Assembly: GCA_964583865.1 (NCBI GenBank) | Contig: CAZOXZ010000169.1 | Location: 1-5,203 of the forward strand | Direction of reading: 5' to 3' | Source: DASSBG01 sp964583865 | Lineage (GTDB): Bacteria; Pseudomonadota; Gammaproteobacteria; Xanthomonadales; Rhodanobacteraceae | DNA: 5,203 nt | Part shown: in pieces, positions 1-3,318 of the stretch | Numbering within the stretch: the stretch's first letter is position 1 | How the letters are laid out: every line of letters begins with the position of its first letter | Translations under genes and position numbers: made by a program | The notes under the pieces: model-generated | Seen by the model: the letters and a program-made list of their open reading frames with translations, nothing else | Told to the model about the DNA's origin: nothing | Database searches by the model: none

Positions 1-997
1 CATGCTCGAAGCCGGCGATGGAATGCACCAGCTCCAGCTGCAATTCGAAGGGCAACGAGGTGGAGATCCCGTTGGGATAGACCTCGGTGGTTCCGAGGCC
101 CTCCGGCTCGATGAAGATCTGGTGAGCTTCACGCTCCGCAAAACGCACCACCTTGTCCTCGATGGACGGGCAATAGCGTGGCCCGGTACCTTCGATCTGC
201 CCGCTGAACAGCGGCGACCGGTCCAGGCCTGCCCGGATCACCGCGTGTGTTCGGCTGTTGGTGTGGGTGATCCAGCAAGCCACCTGACGCGGGCGCTCGC
301 TGCGATCGCCGAGAAAGGAGAAGGCGGGAACGTTGTCATCGCCTTCCTGCTTCGCCAGGGCGCTGTAGTCGATACTGCGGCCGTCGATCCGTGGCGGGGT
401 GCCGGTCTTCAGGCGGTCTTCCGCCAGCGGCAGGCCACGCAGTTGCCGCGCCAGGGTCGTTGTCGGCGCATCGCCGGCACGTCCACCGCCGAACTGGCGC
501 TCGCCCACGTGAATCAGGCCGTTGAGGAATGTGCCGGTGGCCAGCACGACCCGCGGGGCACGGAAGCGCAAACCCATCGCCGTGACCACGCCACGGACGG
601 TGGAGCCATCGAGAATCAGCTCGTCCACGCTCTGTTGGAAGATGGACAATCCCGGTTGGTGTTCGACGATTTCGCGAATGGCGGCCTTGTACAAGGCACG
701 ATCGGCCTGACAGCGCGTTGCCCGCACGGCCGGTCCCTTGGATGCGTTCAGGCGTCGCCAATGAATCCCGGCCCGGTCGGCCGCGCGGGCCATCGCGCCG
801 CCGAGCGCATCGATCTCGCGTGTCAAATGCCCCTTGCCAATGCCCCCGATGGCCGGGTTGCAGCTCATCTGCCCAATGGTCTCGATGTTCTGTGTCAGCA
901 GCAATGTGCGTGCGCCGACGCGCGCGGCCGCAAGCGCAGCCTCGGTCCCGGCGTGCCCGCCACCGACCACGATGACGTCAAAAGACAATTGGCTCAT
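1..997 (-). CDS. mnmG: MnmG (GidA), tRNA uridine-5-carboxymethylaminomethyl modification enzyme, 5' part
   Basis: This is the FAD- and NADH-dependent subunit of the MnmE-MnmG complex. That cytoplasmic complex builds the (carboxymethyl)aminomethyl group on U34 of tRNAs reading NNA/NNG codons. About 332 of the usual ~620-630 residues are present; the C-terminal half, including the MnmE/tRNA-contacting helical domain, lies beyond the left edge. The protein starts MSQLSFDVIVVGGGHAGTEA. The Rossmann FAD motif GxGxxG uses Gly12, Gly14 and Gly17. The family signature SCNPAIGGIGKGH follows, with the conserved Cys46 (E. coli Cys47). Further on are NASKGPAVRATR, RLKTGTPPRID, and GPRYCPSIEDK with the second conserved cysteine, Cys276 (E. 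coli Cys277). The visible part ends in YPNGISTSLP and then SIAGFEH, collinear with E. coli throughout. The ATG at 997-995 is chosen because an AAGGAG lies 8 nt upstream and the N-terminus matches the family. There is no frameshift. The opposite strand is open for a long way but is only the antisense reading. Identity is essentially certain. Confidence 0.97.
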   Translation of the reverse strand, partial: MSQLSFDVIVVGGGHAGTEAALAAARVGARTLLLTQNIETIGQMSCNPAIGGIGKGHLTREIDALGGAMARAADRAGIHWRRLNASKGPAVRATRCQADRALYKAAIREIVEHQPGLSIFQQSVDELILDGSTVRGVVTAMGLRFRAPRVVLATGTFLNGLIHVGERQFGGGRAGDAPTTTLARQLRGLPLAEDRLKTGTPPRIDGRSIDYSALAKQEGDDNVPAFSFLGDRSERPRQVACWITHTNSRTHAVIRAGLDRSPLFSGQIEGTGPRYCPSIEDKVVRFAEREAHQIFIEPEGLGTTEVYPNGISTSLPFELQLELVHSIAGFEH

Positions 998-1005
998 GGT
1001 GCCTG

Positions 1006-1011
1006 CTCCTT
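1006..1011 (-). promoter_or_regulatory. Ribosome binding site of mnmG
   Basis: On the minus strand the sequence reads AAGGAG, 8 nt before the ATG at 997-995. This is a near-perfect Shine-Dalgarno sequence at standard spacing, and it fixes the mnmG start. No other in-frame start nearby has a comparable site. Confidence 0.85.
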
Positions 1012-1052
1012 CGTGCCTGAAGCGGCATGGTACCGCGGGACGCGTCACTGCC

Positions 1053-1061
1053 ATTATCGCA
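1053..1061 (-). promoter_or_regulatory. Probable extended -10 promoter of mnmG
   Basis: The minus strand reads TGC-GATAAT, an extended -10 element (TGn plus a hexamer differing from TATAAT only at the first base). No convincing -35 hexamer lies 16-18 nt upstream (CTGCGA is the nearest), which fits an extended -10 promoter. Transcription would start near 1046, giving a leader of about 48 nt before the mnmG ATG. The element lies about 45 bp from the outward-facing sigma-54 promoter at 1105, so the two units are divergent. Confidence 0.5.
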
Positions 1062-1104
1062 TTGCGGATCTGGAATTCGCAGTCGGCCGCGTAAACGGCC
1101 ATGT

Positions 1105-1121
1105 TTGGCACGCTTCATGCA
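1105..1121 (+). promoter_or_regulatory. Sigma-54 (RpoN) promoter P1
   Basis: The sequence TTGGCACGCTTCATGCA matches the RpoN consensus TGGCACG-N4-TTGCA with one mismatch (A for T at the start of the -12 element). The invariant GG (1107-1108) and GC (1119-1120) are separated by exactly 10 nt, as sigma-54 holoenzyme requires. The predicted start is about 12 nt downstream of the GC, near 1132. All 17 nt recur identically at 1512-1528. Sigma-54 promoters need an enhancer-binding ATPase bound upstream, so activator sites should lie within roughly 1000-1080, inside the mnmG leader and promoter. What lies downstream is a foldable segment and a terminator, not a convincing reading frame. Confidence 0.8.
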
Positions 1122-1131
1122 TGACTGAGGT

Positions 1132-1236
1132 GCACTCCAGATGGTGCTGGCATCGCGAGCATGCTCAAGCCGGAATTCAGGGGCCGGCGTTGGACCATCG
1201 GAGGAAGCACCCGGCCCCCACGTGGGGCCGTTTTTA
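1132..1236 (+). ncRNA. Candidate sigma-54-dependent small RNA, about 105 nt
   Basis: The predicted RNA starts near 1132 from P1 and ends at the intrinsic terminator at 1212-1235. The segment folds well by eye. A closing stem pairs 1135-1145 with 1194-1203 (10 bp, one bulged A at 1139). Inside are a hairpin 1150-1153/1161-1164 and a hairpin GCCGG (1169-1173)/CCGGC (1184-1188). A short single-stranded linker leads to the terminator stem. A 10-nt palindrome GAGCATGCTC (1157-1166) overlaps the first inner hairpin and could self-pair. The only reading frames, from ATGs at 1141 and 1161, run straight through the terminator, so they are unlikely to be translated. No known RNA family was recognised. 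By analogy, sigma-54 controls some bacterial regulatory RNAs, such as GlmY in enterobacteria and CrcZ in pseudomonads; no sequence similarity to either is claimed. The strand and both ends are supported by sequence signals; function is unknown. Confidence 0.65.
1212..1235 (+). terminator. Rho-independent terminator of the candidate small RNA
   Basis: A 7-bp all-GC-paired stem, CGGCCCC (1212-1218) and GGGGCCG (1224-1230), encloses the 5-nt loop CACGT. It is followed at once by TTTTT (1231-1235) and then ATT. The T tract lies only on the plus-strand side, so the terminator acts on plus-strand transcripts. No protein gene on that strand ends nearby, which implies a non-coding transcript from P1. 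Confidence 0.9.
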
Positions 1237-1241
1237 TTCAT

Positions 1242-1324
1242 CGTCTCCGTAGAAGGAGAACTGGCGTCCGACGGTCCCCAAAGAACAGGGGGTATTCCAT
1301 GGAGGAGACGGCGCCGGACGCCAG
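1242..1324. other. Interleaved inverted-repeat element (possible structured RNA or protein-binding site)
   Basis: Two inverted repeats interleave. CGTCTCC (1242-1248) is complementary to GGAGACG (1304-1310). CTGGCGTCCG (1261-1270) is complementary to CGGACGCCAG (1315-1324), 10 of 10. The order A-B-A'-B' is that of an H-type pseudoknot, or of two mutually exclusive folds. Small hairpins sit inside: TCTCC/GGAGA (1244-1259), which competes for arm A, and TCCCC/GGGGG (1275-1279/1288-1292). On the minus strand arm A lies just ahead of an ATG (1241-1239), but the frame that follows does not look coding. The element lies just past the terminator on the plus strand and has no T tract of its own. I could not match it to any riboswitch or RNA family. 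The pairings are seen directly; strand and function are not determined. Confidence 0.4.
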
Positions 1325-1511
1325 AGATGGCAATGCAGTTGACCAAACCGCTGCACTTGCCTCAAGTTTACCCGAACCTGCAATTCGATGTGCGTACTTC
1401 GTCACAAATCGGCCAATCAACTGACTGCATGCGACAGGAATGGACGTGGATCGTCCGTCGCGTTCCGTCGCCGTTCAGTTCCGCGGCTTTGGAGAGCGGC
1501 GCGCAGGCCTG
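1325..1511. other. Non-coding upstream region of the second sigma-54 promoter
   Basis: No convincing gene is present. The stretch from about 1330 to 1440 is slightly less GC-rich than its surroundings. It contains an imperfect inverted pair, ATGCAGTTGA (1333-1342) and TCAACTGACTGCAT (1417-1430), the second arm carrying a 4-nt duplication. A 5-bp dyad, GGACG-N5-CGTCC (1442-1456), centres about 65 bp ahead of the -24 GG. That is within reach of an enhancer-binding activator, so it is the best upstream activator site candidate here. It is short and could be chance. Confidence 0.3.
1442..1456 (+). promoter_or_regulatory. Weak candidate activator-binding dyad upstream of P2
   Basis: GGACG and CGTCC flank a 5-nt spacer. 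Sigma-54 promoters need an activator bound typically 60-200 bp upstream, and this dyad fits that position for P2. A related GGACGCGTCAC stretch lies at 1038-1048, at nearly the same distance from P1, but it is not the same dyad. With only two sites the resemblance could be chance. Confidence 0.2.
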
Positions 1512-1528
1512 TTGGCACGCTTCATGCA
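1512..1528 (+). promoter_or_regulatory. Sigma-54 (RpoN) promoter P2
   Basis: The 17-nt sequence is identical to P1: TTGGCACGCTTCATGCA. The GG at 1514-1515 and the GC at 1526-1527 are 10 nt apart. The predicted start is near 1539, only about 30 nt ahead of the GTG at 1569 and 13 nt ahead of an ATG at 1552. The core fits the RpoN consensus at all but one position. Two identical cores 407 bp apart on the same strand make chance unlikely and suggest shared control of the small RNA and the downstream small gene. Confidence 0.8.
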
Positions 1529-1568
1529 GTGTCACGGGCAAACAGGTACCCATGAAAGCGAGACCGTC

Positions 1569-1778
1569 GTGAACAAGAACGTTGCCATTGACCCGAACCA
1601 GCTTCAGCCGCTGGAAATCAATCCGCTGTTTGCCTGCCATGACCTCATGATCGAGCGCGCGTCCGTGGAGTTGCAGCTGGAAAAATTGCAGGCAGGAACC
1701 ATTCCGGCCGCAAACGAACCCGAATTGCGCCAACGACTGGCGCAGATGGACCGGGCCCTGGCGCGGCTGCACTGCTGA
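1569..1778 (+). CDS. Small protein of unknown function, 69 aa, downstream of sigma-54 promoter P2
   Basis: I do not recognise this protein. It begins (V)NKNVAIDPNQLQPLEINP and has two predicted helices. One is about residues 26-42 (MIERASVELQLEKLQAG) and the other about residues 50-68 (EPELRQRLAQMDRALARLH); a Gly-Thr-Ile-Pro turn sits between them, suggesting a small helical hairpin or coiled coil. Cys23 and the C-terminal Cys69 are the only cysteines. There is no signal peptide or membrane segment, so it is probably cytosolic. The frame is open further upstream, to ATGs at 1524 and 1440. Both lie before the start predicted from P2 (about 1539), so the GTG at 1569 is the first usable start; the ATG at 1647 is a shorter option. 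The GTG lacks a strong Shine-Dalgarno sequence. A six-codon frame starting at the ATG at 1552 ends in a TGA overlapping this GTG, so coupled translation is possible. A short hairpin follows the stop (1779-1791) without a T tract. Coding status is likely but not certain. Confidence 0.6.
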   Translation: MNKNVAIDPNQLQPLEINPLFACHDLMIERASVELQLEKLQAGTIPAANEPELRQRLAQMDRALARLHC

Positions 1779-1872
1779 GGCGCAGTGCGCCGATCAGCGG
1801 CGGCCGTTCCCTGTGGATGGTCTTCGCTTCGTTCGTGACGATGCGAACACGTGAGGCAGCCAGCGCTTCGCG

Positions 1873-1978
1873 TTCCATCCGGGCAGGACGCCCGCACACC
1901 GGACCGCGAGCATCCTGCTCGCATCAAACCACCCAGGCCGCTGAAGCGGCCATGCCGGCGAGACGCCGGCGCTCCACA
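1873..1978. repeat. Repeat unit 1 (106 bp)
   Basis: The unit runs from TTCCATCCGGGCAGG to CGGCGCTCCACA. Its first hairpin, GCGAGCA-TCC-TGCTCGC, is perfectly paired. The longer alternative stem that is perfect in unit 2 is interrupted here by a C/A mismatch. Confidence 0.88.
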
Positions 1979-2084
1979 TTCCATCCGGGCAGGACGCTGG
2001 CGCACCGGACCGCGAGCGTCCTGCTCGCATCAAATCACCCAGGCCGCTGAAGCGGCCATGCCGGCGAGACGCCGGCGCTCCTTG
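1979..2084. repeat. Repeat unit 2 (106 bp)
   Basis: This unit differs from unit 1 at 8 positions, three of them at the very end. One change turns the first hairpin's closing pair into a G-U wobble. The same change completes a different 10-bp stem, GCAGGACGCT (1989-1998) with AGCGTCCTGC (2015-2024). The two units therefore favour different folds in the same region. Confidence 0.88.
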
Positions 2085-2103
2085 TTCCATCCGGGCAAGA
2101 AGC

Positions 2104-3183
2104 TCAATCCTCCGAAGACGTTTTCAGACGACGGCGTTTGCTGTTGCTGGATGACCGCACTGGCGCGCTGCGTACCGGCGCTGAACGCGCTGGTGCGGCG
2201 CGTCTTGGGCTCGTGGCCGGACGGGATCTCGCCGGGGACGGACGATGCCGTGGCGCCGGCGTGGATCGTGGTCTGGGCTGCGTCACGCTGGGGCGTTGTG
2301 AGCGGACCGGTCTCCGGTTGCGCGGCATGCGTGGTGCGGGCGAGGCTTGCCGGCGTACCGGGCGCACATGCGGTTCCACTACGGGCTGCGTCCGCGCACT
2401 TGACTTCATGCCGGCAGATGGGCGCTCGATCCGGTGGGGCCGGGGCTCGGTGCGTGACTGGCGGCGTATGGGTTGGATCGAACGTGACGGCCGCGTACTC
2501 GGTCGTGCCGCGTCTGCGCGTCGTGGTGGCACCCAGTCGGCCGGAATGCCGCCGCGGTCCGGTCGACCGCGTGGCATGGTGCCGTTTCTCGCGGCCGCGG
2601 GCCGGTTGCCGTGAGGCTGTCTGGCGCCGGGGCGGAAACGGTTGGTCCCGGCGATTCCCGCTGCTGCGCCGGCTGCCGCGCCGCTGCGCCAGCTGGCCTG
2701 GGCGACGCGGGAGGCGTACAGGTCACGCCGATTGCGCACTGGTTTCGGGTCGGCTGGATAGGATGGGTACGTCCAGCTGTATGGCCACCACGGGCCGAAC
2801 CAGGGATTGTAGAAGCCGGGATAGCCCCAGATGCCATGCGTGCCGAAGCCGAAGGAAAGCGAGCCGTACCAGTAATTGCCGTGCCAGCCCAGCGAAACGC
2901 CCGGCCAGCCCCAGCCGGCCCAGCCACCCACGCTGTACGGGCTGGCCCACGCCCAGGCAGGGGCATAACAGCTGGTGGCGCCATACCAGGTGTAGTACGA
3001 GCAACTGGATCCCACCACCGCGACCGGTCCGATGTAGTAGCTGCCACCGGCGTAGCCGGCGCTGTCATAGTACGAGTCGCCGTAGTAATAATCCGCGCCG
3101 CCGAGGTCCTCGTAGTAGTAGGTAGTGGTGGCGCATCCACCCAGGGCAAGGGCAGCAACAAGCACGCAAAGGCAACGGATCAT
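2104..3183 (-). CDS. Putative outer-membrane lipoprotein, Tyr/Gly/Trp-rich with basic Pro/Arg-rich tail, function unknown
   Basis: This 359-residue protein of unknown function looks exported. The N-terminus MIRCLCVLVAALALGGCATT is a lipoprotein signal peptide with lipobox LGGC. Cys17 would be lipidated after signal peptidase II cleavage. Ala at +2 (no Asp) predicts outer-membrane sorting by Lol. Residues 18-146 are extremely rich in Tyr, Gly and Trp (YYYEDLGGADYYYGDSYYD, then WAGWGWPG, GFYNPWFGPWWPY), with Cys61 and Cys72 able to pair. Residues from about 150 on are basic and low-complexity: Arg, Pro, Ser and Ala, ending in repeats RSAPVRSAPVRS and SSNSKRRRLKTSSED. The ATG at 3183-3181 is chosen over upstream ATGs at 3207 and 3294 because AGGA lies 7 nt before it and the signal peptide starts there. 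Third-position GC falls in the tail (see findings). The gene follows pepN on the same strand, 135 bp away. Similar Gly/Tyr-rich lipoproteins are common hypothetical proteins in Xanthomonadales. The lipoprotein call is firm; no role is assigned. Confidence 0.8.
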   Translation of the reverse strand: MIRCLCVLVAALALGGCATTTYYYEDLGGADYYYGDSYYDSAGYAGGSYYIGPVAVVGSSCSYYTWYGATSCYAPAWAWASPYSVGGWAGWGWPGVSLGWHGNYWYGSLSFGFGTHGIWGYPGFYNPWFGPWWPYSWTYPSYPADPKPVRNRRDLYASRVAQASWRSGAAAGAAAGIAGTNRFRPGARQPHGNRPAAARNGTMPRGRPDRGGIPADWVPPRRADAARPSTRPSRSIQPIRRQSRTEPRPHRIERPSAGMKSSARTQPVVEPHVRPVRRQASPAPRMPRNRRPVRSQRPSVTQPRPRSTPAPRHRPSPARSRPATSPRRAAPARSAPVRSAPVRSSSNSKRRRLKTSSED

Positions 3184-3318
3184 GGACTTGTCCTGATGAC
3201 GTGACATGCCACCAGCATAGCCGCAGCCCGTTAATGCACCATAAAGCCTGAACGGTGGCCCGGACTCGGGCTTGTCAACCGGCGTCCTGGCCATGCGTTG
3301 GTGCGCGTGAAGGATGGC
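3184..3318. other. pepN-lipoprotein intergenic region
   Basis: The 135-bp gap between the pepN stop and the lipoprotein start holds little. The minus strand carries a perfect -35-like TTGACA (3278-3273), but no -10 element is found 16-18 nt further on. A 5-bp hairpin GCCCG/CGGGC (3258-3271) follows it, without a T tract, so it is a poor terminator. Whether the lipoprotein gene is read through from pepN or has its own promoter cannot be decided from sequence. Confidence 0.3.
3191..3194 (-). promoter_or_regulatory. Ribosome binding site of the lipoprotein gene
   Basis: The minus strand reads AGGA, with 7 nt between it and the ATG at 3183-3181. It decides the start in favour of the methionine directly ahead of the lipoprotein signal peptide. 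The ATG at 3207 would add eight polar residues in front of the signal peptide and lacks a comparable site. Confidence 0.65.

Larger units (their letters stand above)
1873..2100. repeat. Tandem array of a 106-bp palindromic intergenic repeat (two full units and a partial third)
   Basis: Two consecutive 106-bp units (1873-1978 and 1979-2084) agree at 98 of 106 positions, and a third copy is cut off after 16 bp (2085-2100, 14 or more matching). Each unit holds three hairpins in a row. In unit 1 these are GCGAGCA/TGCTCGC (1906-1922), GGCCGCT/AGCGGCC (1936-1951) and GCCGGCG/CGCCGGC (1954-1970), all 7 bp with 2-3 nt loops. The array fills the space between two convergent genes, ending 3 bp before the lipoprotein stop codon. 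That is a typical position for REP-like elements, which can stabilise or end transcripts. Long spurious reading frames cross it on both strands. I see no transposase gene and no terminal target duplication. Assignment to a named REP family is not possible by eye. Confidence 0.9.

Noticed and set aside
1172..1205. Several GGA motifs in the small RNA, suggesting a CsrA/RsmA sponge
   Set aside because: Only a few GGA triplets are present and most fall in predicted stems instead of hairpin loops, unlike known CsrA-binding RNAs.
2..1252. Long plus-strand open frame (about 416 codons)
   Set aside because: It is codon-aligned antisense to mnmG over 2-997, its protein resembles nothing, and it runs on through the small RNA terminator. 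The GC-rich codons of mnmG keep the opposite strand free of stops.
978..1346. Minus-strand frame, with an internal start at 1241 (MNKNGPTW...), upstream of and overlapping the mnmG start
   Set aside because: The GGAG ahead of the 1241 ATG is only 3 nt away, too close for normal initiation. The frame crosses the small RNA in antisense, and the translation has no protein-like character.
1440..1568. Upstream extension of the 69-residue gene to ATG 1440 or ATG 1524
   Set aside because: Both ATGs lie ahead of or inside the sigma-54 promoter P2, before the predicted transcript start near 1539.
1141..1572. Plus-strand frames starting at 1141 and 1161 inside the candidate small RNA
   Set aside because: Both read through a strong intrinsic terminator and lack a ribosome binding site; translation from P1 would be cut off at 1235.
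1779..1791. GGCGCAGTGCGCC hairpin as a terminator of the 69-residue gene
   Set aside because: The stem is short and no T tract follows on either strand.
1604..2090. Minus-strand frames over the repeat array encoding SCPDG / AGVSPAWPL-type peptides
   Set aside because: The same peptide string repeats because the DNA repeats with a unit of 106 bp (not a multiple of three). Such strings are a familiar by-product of GC-rich intergenic repeats in annotations.
1873..2100. CRISPR array
   Set aside because: The repeated unit is 106 bp and tandem, with no unique spacers between short repeats.
1851..3125. Long plus-strand frame across the repeat array and the lipoprotein gene
   Set aside because: It is antisense to the lipoprotein gene, which has a start, a ribosome site and a signal peptide. 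The part over the repeats is palindromic DNA without coding character.
3273..3278. Perfect TTGACA as the -35 of a lipoprotein promoter
   Set aside because: No -10-like hexamer lies 16-18 nt downstream on the minus strand; CCGTTC occupies that position.
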